A stretch of 25,665 nucleotides of DNA from a virus, in IMG/VR virus record IMGVR_UViG_3300042319_000547, positions 1-25,665 of that record, one strand, 5' to 3'. The translations under genes and the position numbers were made by a program. Every line of letters starts with the position of its first letter. The stretch's first letter is position 1. Below, one piece after another: positions 14,773-22,407 of the stretch. The notes beneath the pieces were generated by a model that saw only the letters and a program-made list of their open reading frames with translations, ran no database searches and was not told the origin of the DNA.

Positions 14773-15749
14773 AAATACTAGTAACAGGAGCTGCCGGGTT
14801 AATTGCAAGTCATTTAGTAGATTTTTTATTAGAGCAAGGACATATTGTAGTAGGACTAGATGATATGTCATACGGAAATATTGAAAATTTAAAAAATGCA
14901 CATCAAAATAAAAATTTTCACTTTAAGAAAACAAGAGTACAATTTTTGACTCTGCAGGAAGACAAATTTGATGTCATTTACCATTTAGCTTCAATGAAAA
15001 AGCCAGCAAATGGTATTATAAAGTCAGTTGATGTTTTAAAGGAAAATTATCAAATGATTGAAACAGTCGTTGCAGACGCAGTAAAGAATGGGTCATTTTT
15101 AATATTTACATCAACATCTGATGTATATGGTAATTCTGCAACATTTTTAGAATCAGAGGCAATTACTATCGGCCCGCCAACTAATGAACGATATTCATAT
15201 GCATTATCTAAATTATATGGAGAACAATTTATTTTTAATGAAATTCAACAATCGAATTTAAAGGGATGCGTAGTTAGAGTATTTGGGTGTGCTTCTTGGC
15301 GATCTAATAAAAGTTGGTCTGGTGGGCATGTTCCATTATTTGTGGATAGAGCTTTGAAAGGCGAATCAATTCATATTCATGGAGATGGAATGCAAACTAG
15401 ATCGATTAGTCACGCATTGGATATTGCCTGTGGTTTAAGTAAATTAATACAACATATTGATTCGGTCAATGGACAAATTATTAATTTTGGCACAAATGAA
15501 CAAACTACGGTACGAGCAGTTGCTGAATATATTATATCTAAAACTAATTCAAAATCTGAATTAATTTTTGATGGCCGAGAACAAGTATTTGGAAATTATA
15601 AAGAAATCATGAATCGATTTGCAAATACGACTAAAGCAAAAGACTTAATTAACTTTACGATAAATTATTCAACTTATCAAGTTATAGATGAAATAATCAA
15701 GGTATATAGTGATGAAAATAGCGGTTATTACTCCGGTACAGCACATTAA
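14769..15749 (+). CDS. NAD-dependent sugar epimerase/dehydratase (extended SDR), second copy
   Basis: The Rossmann motif reads Gly7-Ala-Ala-Gly10-Leu-Ile-Ala13, so the third glycine is replaced by alanine. Asp31-Asp32 end strand 2, and Tyr-His-Leu-Ala, Ser-Thr-Ser-Asp-Val-Tyr-Gly (115-121) and the catalytic Tyr144-x-x-x-Lys148 are all in place. Arg-Val-Phe-Gly and a His-Gly-Asp-Gly-x-Gln-x-Arg-Ser block follow, as in UDP-sugar epimerases and decarboxylases. It is 326 aa, typical of the family. It differs clearly from the SDR at 12963, so they probably act on different sugars. It overlaps the next gene by 38 nt, an unusually long overlap here. Confidence 0.9.
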   Translation: MKILVTGAAGLIASHLVDFLLEQGHIVVGLDDMSYGNIENLKNAHQNKNFHFKKTRVQFLTLQEDKFDVIYHLASMKKPANGIIKSVDVLKENYQMIETVVADAVKNGSFLIFTSTSDVYGNSATFLESEAITIGPPTNERYSYALSKLYGEQFIFNEIQQSNLKGCVVRVFGCASWRSNKSWSGGHVPLFVDRALKGESIHIHGDGMQTRSISHALDIACGLSKLIQHIDSVNGQIINFGTNEQTTVRAVAEYIISKTNSKSELIFDGREQVFGNYKEIMNRFANTTKAKDLINFTINYSTYQVIDEIIKVYSDENSGYYSGTAH

Positions 15750-16656
15750 TGGTGTATTAGACATATTACAAACAAAAGGAGATGTATTTTTAAACGAAAC
15801 TGCATCTAAATCTGAAGTTAGAGATCTTTTATTAAAAGAAAACATTGACACTATAATTTGTAATCCAAATCAACAGACATATAAAATTGACCATGAATTA
15901 TTAAATGGTACTAATGTAACATTAATTAATACATGTTCAACTGGCATGAATCATATCGATCAGGAATATTGTAATTCTAATAATATTAATATATATTCTT
16001 TAACTAAAGATTATAAATTGATAAAACAATTGCCGTCGACATCCGAATTAGCATTCGGATTGATGTTGTCATTATTAAGAAACATTCCAACTGCAAATCA
16101 ACACGTTTCTGAATATAAATGGGACTATACTAATTTTGTAGGCAGACAAGTTAAAGGATTAACGGTTGGTATAATTGGATATGGTCGTTTAGGAAAAATG
16201 ATGTTCGATTATTGTAATGCATTTGGAGCTAAGGTGAAGATTTATGATCCATATGAAAAACAAAATTTGTCAGATGCATTTTTATTAAATCATTATGCAA
16301 CATTGGAACATATGTTTGAAACATCTGATGTAATTTCATTGCACGTACATGTTACTAATGAAACTAAATATATGATAGATCGTAAGCTTCTTGGATTATG
16401 TAAAAATAGTCCTTATATTATAAATACATCGCGCGGAGAAATTGTACATGAACATGATATTGTTGATGCGCTAGATGCAAATTTAATAGCGGGATACGGA
16501 ACTGATGTTATAGAGAATGAATTTGATGATTTAACTAAGTCACCGATAATCATAGCAATGAATAATAAAAAAAATATAATAGTTACTCCGCATATTGGCG
16601 GAATGACTCATGAAGGACAAAAAAAGGCATATACATGGGCAGTAAACAAACTTTAA
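15712..16656 (+). CDS. D-isomer-specific 2-hydroxyacid dehydrogenase
   Basis: The NAD-binding motif Gly-Tyr-Gly-Arg-Leu-Gly (156-161) with Tyr-Asp-Pro after strand 2, then the catalytic triad Arg241 (Asn-Thr-Ser-Arg-Gly-Glu), Glu268 and His294 (Thr-Pro-His-Ile-Gly-Gly), mark this as a SerA/PdxB-like dehydrogenase of 314 aa. It would interconvert a 2-hydroxyacid and a 2-keto acid with NAD(H). The start is ATG at 15712; a GTG one codon earlier is less likely. It lies inside the sugar cluster, so it may make or remove a keto-acid substituent or precursor; this is inference. It overlaps the SDR before by 38 nt and the cytidylyltransferase after by 22 nt. Confidence 0.92.
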   Translation: MKIAVITPVQHINGVLDILQTKGDVFLNETASKSEVRDLLLKENIDTIICNPNQQTYKIDHELLNGTNVTLINTCSTGMNHIDQEYCNSNNINIYSLTKDYKLIKQLPSTSELAFGLMLSLLRNIPTANQHVSEYKWDYTNFVGRQVKGLTVGIIGYGRLGKMMFDYCNAFGAKVKIYDPYEKQNLSDAFLLNHYATLEHMFETSDVISLHVHVTNETKYMIDRKLLGLCKNSPYIINTSRGEIVHEHDIVDALDANLIAGYGTDVIENEFDDLTKSPIIIAMNNKKNIIVTPHIGGMTHEGQKKAYTWAVNKL

Positions 16657-17198
16657 AGGTATTAGTAATAATACCAACAAAATTAGATTCAACGAGACTT
16701 CAGAATAAAAATATTCAACAAATAAATGGAAAACCTATGGTTGAATATTCAATTGAATATGCAAAATCAAGTAAGTATAATCCTACAATTGTAGTTTCAT
16801 CAGAAAGTCCGCATGTATGGGATATTGCGTTGAAAAATGATGTATTATGGACTGCGAGGCCAGATCATCTTTTAAAAGATGCTGAAGTAACTGATGTGTA
16901 TATTGAGTTTTGTAGTAAAATTGAAGATGGACAGTATGATTTAGTTGTAGCATTACAGCCAGATAATCCAGATAGATCACATACATTAGACGAATGTATC
17001 GATTATATGATTTCAAATAATTATGATGATTTAATTACCGTTAATCCTTCATATAAACGAAGTGGGTCTGTTAGAGTGTTTAAATTTGAGTATTTAAAAA
17101 ATTCAATGGTTAGTAAAAGAATTGGGTGTATACAAGATGCTGCAACCGATATTCATTATTTAGATGATTTAAAACAAGTAGAACAAAAAATAGGTTAA
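16635..17198 (+). CDS. CMP-sugar synthetase (acylneuraminate cytidylyltransferase-like)
   Basis: The N-terminal nucleotide loop Ile-Pro-Thr-Lys-x-x-Ser-Thr-Arg-Leu-x-x-Lys-Asn (13-26) is the NeuA/KdsB signature, followed by Gly-Lys-Pro-Met-Val-Glu-Tyr-Ser-Ile. A Leu-Gln-Pro-Asp-Asn-Pro-Asp-Arg block (107-115) takes the place of the usual Leu-Gln-Pro-Thr-Ser-Pro-x-Arg. These enzymes activate sialic-acid-like sugars with CTP. At 187 aa it is shorter than bacterial NeuA (about 220-230), mostly at the C-terminus. The NeuB-type synthase lies just downstream, separated by a methyltransferase, strongly suggesting a shared nonulosonic acid pathway. The exact sugar is not known. Confidence 0.88.
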   Translation: MGSKQTLKVLVIIPTKLDSTRLQNKNIQQINGKPMVEYSIEYAKSSKYNPTIVVSSESPHVWDIALKNDVLWTARPDHLLKDAEVTDVYIEFCSKIEDGQYDLVVALQPDNPDRSHTLDECIDYMISNNYDDLITVNPSYKRSGSVRVFKFEYLKNSMVSKRIGCIQDAATDIHYLDDLKQVEQKIG

Positions 17199-17199
17199 T

Positions 17200-17787
17200 A
17201 TGGCAAAATTTGGAAAAGAACGGTTTCCATCCAATTATCAAAATGCAGTAGGAATGAACTCAAGTTCAACGTTACATGAAAATTCAAAAGAATTGGTTAA
17301 ACTACTTAAACAACATAATATTTTAAATTCCGAATCAAAGATCTTCGAGCTAGGATCAGGCCCTGGCAGAAATTTGCATTACATTAATGTCGAATTTAAA
17401 ACGAATAACATTTATTGTAGTGATCTATTTGCAGAATCATCTAAGAATAATATGTCTGAGTCAATAAAGAATATTATTACATTTTATGAAGGTGACTCAC
17501 AAGATATCATCGATAATAATATTATTGAAGATTTAGATTTGTTTTTAGTTTCAGATCATTTTATGCATTTACAATATGAAAAGGCCGATTATATTATCAA
17601 AATGATTTTAAAAAATTGGAATCCTAAATATATAATGTTACGCGAACTGAAAAAAGAATTTGAAACCCCAGACCATCCTAGACTATTTCATAATTATGAT
17701 CAGTTTTTACAAAAATATGATTTAATTTTAGAAACAACTAGCAGGCAAACTGATGCATATTTTATTTGGTTATTAAAAAGAAAATAA
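17200..17787 (+). CDS. Class I SAM-dependent methyltransferase
   Basis: Motif I, Phe-Glu-Leu-Gly-Ser-Gly-Pro-Gly-Arg, lies at 49-57, with a following strand ending in a Cys-Ser-Asp (motif II region) and a Gly-Asp-Ser-Gln-Asp stretch (motif III region). This identifies a Rossmann-type SAM methyltransferase of 195 aa. The N-terminus (about 1-30) is polar and may recognise the substrate. It lies between the CMP-sugar synthetase and the NeuB-type synthase with 1-nt gaps, so O- or N-methylation of the nonulosonic sugar or the growing glycan is a reasonable guess. DNA or protein methylation is less likely because no target-recognition domain is seen. Confidence 0.85.
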   Translation: MAKFGKERFPSNYQNAVGMNSSSTLHENSKELVKLLKQHNILNSESKIFELGSGPGRNLHYINVEFKTNNIYCSDLFAESSKNNMSESIKNIITFYEGDSQDIIDNNIIEDLDLFLVSDHFMHLQYEKADYIIKMILKNWNPKYIMLRELKKEFETPDHPRLFHNYDQFLQKYDLILETTSRQTDAYFIWLLKRK

Positions 17788-17788
17788 T

Positions 17789-18586
17789 ATGAGAATAATA
17801 GCAGAAATTGGTTGGAATCACTGCGGTGATATGAATCTAGCAAAAGAAATGATTAAAGCGGCTGCAGACAGTGGAGCTGATTACGCCAAATTTCAAACTT
17901 GGTCTGTTTCTAGATTAAAAACAGGTGATTGGGACAACGATGGTCGCCGGGAGATTTATGAGCATGCTGAATTAACAAAAGAGCGCCATGAAGAATTAAT
18001 TTCATATTGTAAAGAAATGAATATTTCATTCTTGTCATCAGTTTTTAGTACCGAAGATGCTAAACTATTAGTAGAATTAAAATGTAATTCAGTTAAAATA
18101 CCTAGTTTTGAATCTAGAAATATTGAGTTAATTAAATATTGCAATGACCATTTTGAAACCGTATTTATGTCAACGGGTACATCAACATTGGAAGAAATTA
18201 AATATAGTATAAGTTTCTTTAATAAAGCAACATTATATTTAATGCACTGTGTTTCCGTATATCCTGGAAAATATGAAATTGCAAATCTTCCAAAAATGAT
18301 TGCGTTAAAACAAGTACACAATTTAGTTGGATATAGCGATCATATCGAAGGAATTGAATCTGCTAAGATTGCATTAGGATTAGGCGCAGTTGTTATTGAA
18401 AAACATTTTACAATCGATAATAATCTTCCAGGCCGGGATAATAAGTTTGCAATACTTCCAAATGAATTACTTGGATTACGTAAATATATTAATTATATTC
18501 ATGATATGATGATAGATCATGGAACTAGTTATAATGAATTAGAATCTGATTCAAGAACGAATTATGCAGGTAGATTTAATGGATAA
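17789..18586 (+). CDS. NeuB-type nonulosonic acid synthase, lacking the SAF domain
   Basis: Conserved features of sialic/legionaminic/pseudaminic acid synthases are present: Ala-Glu-Ile-Gly-x-Asn-His-x-Gly (5-13), Lys-Phe-Gln-Thr (34-37), Lys-Ile-Pro-Ser (103-106), His-Cys-Val-Ser-Val-Tyr-Pro (153-159), Gly-Tyr-Ser-Asp-His (181-185) and Glu-Lys-His-Phe-Thr (204-208). The enzyme condenses phosphoenolpyruvate with a six-carbon amino sugar. Bacterial NeuB is about 340 aa with a C-terminal SAF (antifreeze-like) domain; this protein stops at 265, so the SAF domain is absent. In NeuB dimers that domain helps close the active site, so the phage form may be altered or may use another lid. The last 8 nt overlap the next gene. 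The catalytic TIM-barrel call is very secure. Confidence 0.93.
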   Translation: MRIIAEIGWNHCGDMNLAKEMIKAAADSGADYAKFQTWSVSRLKTGDWDNDGRREIYEHAELTKERHEELISYCKEMNISFLSSVFSTEDAKLLVELKCNSVKIPSFESRNIELIKYCNDHFETVFMSTGTSTLEEIKYSISFFNKATLYLMHCVSVYPGKYEIANLPKMIALKQVHNLVGYSDHIEGIESAKIALGLGAVVIEKHFTIDNNLPGRDNKFAILPNELLGLRKYINYIHDMMIDHGTSYNELESDSRTNYAGRFNG

Positions 18587-19220
18587 AATTTCAGTTATAA
18601 TTAGAACTCGCAATGAATCTGAATATATAGGTTTTGCAATTCAATCGGCTATTGATCATTTTAAAGATCCAGAAATTATCATTATGGATAATAATTCTAA
18701 TGATGATTCTATAGAAATTGTAAATTTATTTTCGCTTAAAACAAATATACAAGTATTCAATATTGATAACTATAGTCCCGGTAGATCTATTAATGAAGCA
18801 GTAAAACGATGTAATAATGATATTATTTTAATTTTATCTGCACATTCTCAGATTCATAAAATGGATTATGAATATGTCCAGTCTTGTTTAAAAAATCATG
18901 TAGCAGTATTTGGGAAACAAACTCCTATATACAGAGGTAAAAAAATAACACCTAGATATATTTGGAGTCATTTTGGAACTGAAGAAGTTACTAATTTATT
19001 TTCAATCATTGAAGATAGATACTTTTTACATAATGCATTTTGTTTTTATAGTAAAGAACATTTATTAAAATATCCATTTGATGAAAAACTAGTAGGCAAA
19101 GAAGATAGATATTGGGCTATTGATCAAGTTGAACTTGGATATTCATTTTTTTATACACCAAAAATAGAAATTAACCATTATTGGACCAACAATGGAGCAA
19201 CATGGAAAGGTTTAGCATGA
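18579..19220 (+). CDS. GT2-type glycosyltransferase, 213 aa
   Basis: A classic family 2 start, Val-Ile-Ile-Arg-Thr-Arg-Asn-Glu (6-13), is followed by Ile-Met-Asp-Asn-Asn-Ser-Asn-Asp-Asp-Ser. The position of the DxD carries Leu-Ser-Ala-His-Ser instead, as I recall for some rhamnosyl- and related GT2 proteins, so metal use may differ. A His-Asn-Ala-Phe segment and a late Glu-Asp-Arg-Tyr-Trp-Ala resemble the ED-x-D/acceptor region. The start is ATG at 18579, overlapping the NeuB-like stop by 8 nt; the upstream in-frame ATG at 18564 would add five residues. The stop couples as ATGA to the next gene. Confidence 0.85.
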   Translation: MDKISVIIRTRNESEYIGFAIQSAIDHFKDPEIIIMDNNSNDDSIEIVNLFSLKTNIQVFNIDNYSPGRSINEAVKRCNNDIILILSAHSQIHKMDYEYVQSCLKNHVAVFGKQTPIYRGKKITPRYIWSHFGTEEVTNLFSIIEDRYFLHNAFCFYSKEHLLKYPFDEKLVGKEDRYWAIDQVELGYSFFYTPKIEINHYWTNNGATWKGLA

Positions 19221-19930
19221 AATTAGCAGTTTATACAGCATTATTTACGGACAATCCGGATTATTTATATGGTGATCTTATACCATATGTACATGATAAA
19301 AATGGAATAGATTATATTGCATTTACTAATAGTGATTATTTAGAATCCAATTTTTGGGATGTACGTAAAATGGATATATGGAGATCTGGTCGATGGACCG
19401 CTAGAAAATGTAAAACATCTCCGGAAGAATTATTACCTGAATACGATGCCTGGTTGTGGATGGATAATGAAATTTATTTTACATACGACCCACATGATTT
19501 ATTTGCATTACATTTAAATGATTTTGATTTAGCAGTTCATGTTCATTGTGATCGAGATTGTATTTATCAAGAAGTAAATGAAACTATTGATAGAAACCCG
19601 CTGCGTGATCCTAAAGAAATGATTATTAATCAAGGAGTGGAGTACCAACAACAAGGATACCCAAAAAATACTGGTTTATATGAAAATGGTATATTATATC
19701 GACGAAACACTGAATTAATAAGAAATTTCAATAAAACGTGGTTTGAAGAAACTGCAAAATGGAATACTGAAGATCAAATTTCAATGATGTATGCATTATG
19801 GAAATATCCAGCTGTTACCGTTAATGCCTTAAAACAAACATTTGTTTCGCATAACTATAAAAACACGTATTTACCATTAACAGATCAATTTAAATGTTTG
19901 CCTAGATCGAATCGATATGTTAAAAAGTAA
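19217..19930 (+). CDS. DUF616/TOD1-MUCI70-like glycosyltransferase, 237 aa
   Basis: The arrangement Tyr-Thr-Ala-Leu-Phe at the start, then Asp-Ile-Trp-Arg-Ser-Gly-Arg-Trp-Thr-Ala-Arg-Lys (53-64), Asp-Ala-Trp-Leu-Trp-Met-Asp-Asn-Glu-Ile (77-86) and Asp-Pro-His-Asp-Leu (91-95) fits the DUF616 pattern known from plant TOD1/MUCI70 proteins and bacterial homologues. A His-Cys-Asp-Arg-Asp-Cys-Ile-Tyr-Gln-Glu block matches the conserved His-Pro-x-Arg-x-Cys-x-Tyr-x-Glu. The Trp-Met-Asp-Asn-Glu is the likely DxD equivalent. The start is ATG at 19217 (ATGA with the gene before), giving 237 aa; a longer frame from 19181 would run through that gene. Substrates are unknown. Confidence 0.7.
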   Translation: MKLAVYTALFTDNPDYLYGDLIPYVHDKNGIDYIAFTNSDYLESNFWDVRKMDIWRSGRWTARKCKTSPEELLPEYDAWLWMDNEIYFTYDPHDLFALHLNDFDLAVHVHCDRDCIYQEVNETIDRNPLRDPKEMIINQGVEYQQQGYPKNTGLYENGILYRRNTELIRNFNKTWFEETAKWNTEDQISMMYALWKYPAVTVNALKQTFVSHNYKNTYLPLTDQFKCLPRSNRYVKK

Positions 19931-20933
19931 AATATTATTATTATTTACAAATCATAGAGTTGCTGAAAAACTATGGCCTATTATACCGCGGTTGGCCGAT
20001 GAATATGAAATTGATTTATTTTGTGTTGGTCTATTTAGTTTACATACCCCATGGATTGGCGATATTGATGAACGTATTATTGCAATCAATAAATATAAAC
20101 GGTATTTTAGTAATATAATTCAAGGACCTGGAATAAAATTTCATGGTGATAAAATACAACACTCATTGCTAGATTTTATTAATTTAAATTCGTATAAGTT
20201 TGTAATTTATGATGACAATCGAGAAATGCAAGAATTTAAAATTCCAGATTTTTATAATGAATGCAAACACAGAAATATTAAAGTAATTGGTAATGTACAT
20301 GGCAATGAAGATGTTACGATAGATGCATCGGGTATTAGTTATGATTTTAAATTAGAATTTCACACCGGCGGAATTCCTGCGAATGATACATTAGCTAATG
20401 TAGTAGTTCAGCCCAGTCATATATTAGTTATAACCAATTACCTAGGCAATCGTGAATCTATATTTCCTATTAATTTCGATCAACATTTTGTTTATGAATC
20501 TGGAATTTTAGAATTATCTAAACATTTTAACTTACCAATAAAAGTAAAAATAAAAACAAGACTTGATAAACCAGATTTTATTAATGATATTTCATATGTA
20601 AATAATCTATTAGACTGCGAAGTTATAACAAATTCAGAAAATATTGATAATGTAATAGCCAATTCTGCTGTAGTTATATCAGCCCCATCTACATTATCAT
20701 TTAAGTCGATTCAATTAGGAATTCCGACAGTATTGATTAAAGGGTGTGGACAAATTGGTAAATTCGATTCATATGCAGGATTAGTAGATCTAAGTAAACA
20801 ACAAATATTTGATTCTATTCAACATCAAATTGATTGTGGTAAATTTAATGAATATATACAAAATACCATCGCAGGTGGCCTTGAATTTAATTCATCGCAA
20901 AAATATGTTAACTATATAAAAACAATGTTATGA
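19917..20933 (+). CDS. Putative GT-B-fold glycan protein, 338 aa
   Basis: The protein looks like a GT-B fold. An N-terminal strand Ile-Leu-Leu-Leu-Phe-Thr-Asn-His is followed by Ile-Pro-Arg-Leu-Ala, a middle Gly-Asn-Val-His-Gly-Asn, and a late Ser-Ala-Pro-Ser-Thr-Leu-Ser-Phe-Lys-Ser-Ile-Gln-Leu-Gly-Ile-Pro-Thr-Val-Leu. That last block resembles the donor-site segment of capsule and teichoic-acid glycosyltransferases, where Ser/Ala-Pro-Ser-Thr precedes a Glu or Lys helix. I cannot place it in a named family, and no E-x7-E motif is present. The start at 19917 overlaps the DUF616-like gene by 14 nt and the ATGA at 20930 couples it to the next. It belongs to the island by position; enzyme activity is probable but unproven. 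Confidence 0.6.
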   Translation: MLKSKILLLFTNHRVAEKLWPIIPRLADEYEIDLFCVGLFSLHTPWIGDIDERIIAINKYKRYFSNIIQGPGIKFHGDKIQHSLLDFINLNSYKFVIYDDNREMQEFKIPDFYNECKHRNIKVIGNVHGNEDVTIDASGISYDFKLEFHTGGIPANDTLANVVVQPSHILVITNYLGNRESIFPINFDQHFVYESGILELSKHFNLPIKVKIKTRLDKPDFINDISYVNNLLDCEVITNSENIDNVIANSAVVISAPSTLSFKSIQLGIPTVLIKGCGQIGKFDSYAGLVDLSKQQIFDSIQHQIDCGKFNEYIQNTIAGGLEFNSSQKYVNYIKTML

Positions 20934-21619
20934 AAATAATATACAGAATATCAGACACTGGTTATAAAAAAGAAAAACCAGATTACATAGACAACGAAAC
21001 GTGTTTAGCTAATGCTATTAAAGTGTTCCACAATGTAGAATGGTCTATTATAGCAGACAATTGTAGCAAAGAAACATTGAACATGATTACTAAATATGTT
21101 CATCCTAATAAAATAACTACAGTGTCAGTAGGGCATGGAGCTGGTACATTTAATTTAGCATTAGATGAAGCACTCGAATACAGTGATGATGATATAGTTT
21201 ACTTTATAGAAAATGATTATCTACACAAACCAGAATCCGTAAAAATACTAAAAGAAGGATTCGAATTGGGAGCTTCATTTGTTGCATTGTATGATCATCC
21301 AGATAAATACCTAGACCCGAGTAACGGAGGTAATCCATATAGTGCCGGGGGAGCGGAAGATACCCGAGTTTATTTAACTGACAGTTGTCATTGGAAAGTT
21401 ACTAATTCAACAACAATGACATTTGCAGCAAAGGTATCCACATTAAAACGAGTAGAACCGATACTAAGAAAACATACATCGGGTACGCACCCAGATGACT
21501 TCCAAATGTTTTTGGAACTAAGACAACAAGGAGAATTATTAATAACACCTTTACCAGGATATGCAACACATGGCGAAACTGCGTGGTTATCTCCTTTAAC
21601 AGATTGGAGCAAAGTATGA
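20930..21619 (+). CDS. GT-A-like glycosyltransferase, 229 aa
   Basis: The start Ile-Tyr-Arg-Ile-Ser-Asp-Thr-Gly-Tyr and the Asn-Glu-Thr-Cys-Leu-Ala-Asn-Ala-Ile helix are typical of a small group of GT-A-like proteins in phages and bacteria. Tyr-Phe-Ile-Glu-Asn-Asp-Tyr-Leu-His (91-99) carries the likely acidic metal site (Glu94, Asp96). His-Pro-Asp-Asp-Phe-Gln later in the protein may contact the acceptor. The length is short for a GT-A enzyme but complete, with ATGA junctions on both sides. Its base use is richer in G+C than the genes from 12963 to 20933, and the same holds for the next gene, so the two may be a separate acquisition. Donor and acceptor are not known. Confidence 0.7.
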   Translation: MKIIYRISDTGYKKEKPDYIDNETCLANAIKVFHNVEWSIIADNCSKETLNMITKYVHPNKITTVSVGHGAGTFNLALDEALEYSDDDIVYFIENDYLHKPESVKILKEGFELGASFVALYDHPDKYLDPSNGGNPYSAGGAEDTRVYLTDSCHWKVTNSTTMTFAAKVSTLKRVEPILRKHTSGTHPDDFQMFLELRQQGELLITPLPGYATHGETAWLSPLTDWSKV

Positions 21620-22380
21620 TATCAGTAATTATCCCAACATATAAAAGTCCAGAAATGCTCGATCTATGTTTACGATCAGCAATCGAAGGACAAACAAATA
21701 AAAATCAGATCATAGTTGTAGTAGATGGGTTCTATGACTTAAATAAAGAGGTCTTAGACCGATGGACAGGCTCTATTGATATACTGAACCTACCGACCAA
21801 TCAAGGTCTTTGTAGGGGCACTAATTTGGGGGTGTACAATGCCAGATACGATAAGATACTCATTGTTAATGATGACAACATATTTCCAAAATTTTGGGAT
21901 GATAATCTAGAGTTAAACTGTATTGATGGTGCTGTAATTTCTCCTAATCAAATCGAACCCAGTCCAAGCATGTTCCCTCAGTTCCACATAAAGGATCTAG
22001 GAAAATCAATTAATTTATTTGATTTACCCCGATTTCAGGAATATGAAAAAGATTTAAATACAGTAACATATAAAAAAGTACCTGAAGAAACCGGCTCTAC
22101 GCTCCCAATATTTATGTCTAAAACAGATTATTTAAGAGTAGGTGGGTGGGATGAAAATTACGAACATGGTATGGTCGCAGATTGGGACTTCTTTTTAAAA
22201 TGCCAACTTTCAGGACTTAAAATGATTAGAACCTATAATTGCCATTTTTACCATTTTGCTTCAGTTTCAGTGAATGGAGAAAAAAGGCGGCGATCGGAGA
22301 TTGCTGGTCATGAATATGCAAAATATAAATGGGGTGCTTATATTAAACATGATCCGGCTAACAACCTAAAGTTCATATAA
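21616..22380 (+). CDS. GT2-type glycosyltransferase, 254 aa
   Basis: This is a canonical family 2 protein: Val-Ile-Ile-Pro-Thr-Tyr (4-9), Val-Val-Val-Asp-Gly (35-39), Asn-Gln-Gly-Leu-Cys-Arg-Gly-Thr-Asn, and the metal-binding Val-Asn-Asp-Asp-Asn-Ile-Phe-Pro (DxD). A Gly-Gly-Trp-Asp-Glu segment followed by Asp-Trp-Asp-Phe-Phe resembles the usual C-terminal Gly-Gly-Phe-Asp-Glu and Glu-Asp-x-Asp pair. The start is ATG at 21616, which overlaps the previous stop by 4 nt (ATGA); an upstream frame from 21583 would overlap by 37 nt. It is the last gene of the glycan island. A 67-nt AT-rich gap with a candidate promoter separates it from the lysis cassette. Inverting chemistry is expected from the family. 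Confidence 0.92.
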   Translation: MISVIIPTYKSPEMLDLCLRSAIEGQTNKNQIIVVVDGFYDLNKEVLDRWTGSIDILNLPTNQGLCRGTNLGVYNARYDKILIVNDDNIFPKFWDDNLELNCIDGAVISPNQIEPSPSMFPQFHIKDLGKSINLFDLPRFQEYEKDLNTVTYKKVPEETGSTLPIFMSKTDYLRVGGWDENYEHGMVADWDFFLKCQLSGLKMIRTYNCHFYHFASVSVNGEKRRRSEIAGHEYAKYKWGAYIKHDPANNLKFI

Positions 22381-22407
22381 AATGTATCAGAAAAATATTT
22401 CATATAC

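Larger units (their letters stand above)
9262..22380 (+). other. 13-kb glycan biosynthesis and transfer island
   Basis: An unbroken run of same-strand genes carries several glycosyltransferases, two SDR enzymes, a 2-hydroxyacid dehydrogenase, a CMP-sugar synthetase, a methyltransferase and a NeuB-type synthase. Most junctions are ATGA or short overlaps. It lies between the replication block and the lysis cassette, with candidate promoters at both ends. No transposase or repeat flanks it. Confidence 0.8.

Noticed and set aside
19181-19216. Upstream start for the DUF616-like gene
   Set aside because: It lies within the preceding GT2 gene, and ATG 19217 forms the ATGA junction used elsewhere in the window.
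19917-20933. NeuC-type UDP-GlcNAc 2-epimerase to complete the sugar pathway
   Set aside because: The fold looks GT-B-like, but the N-terminal Gly-Thr-Arg-Pro-Glu signature of such epimerases is absent.
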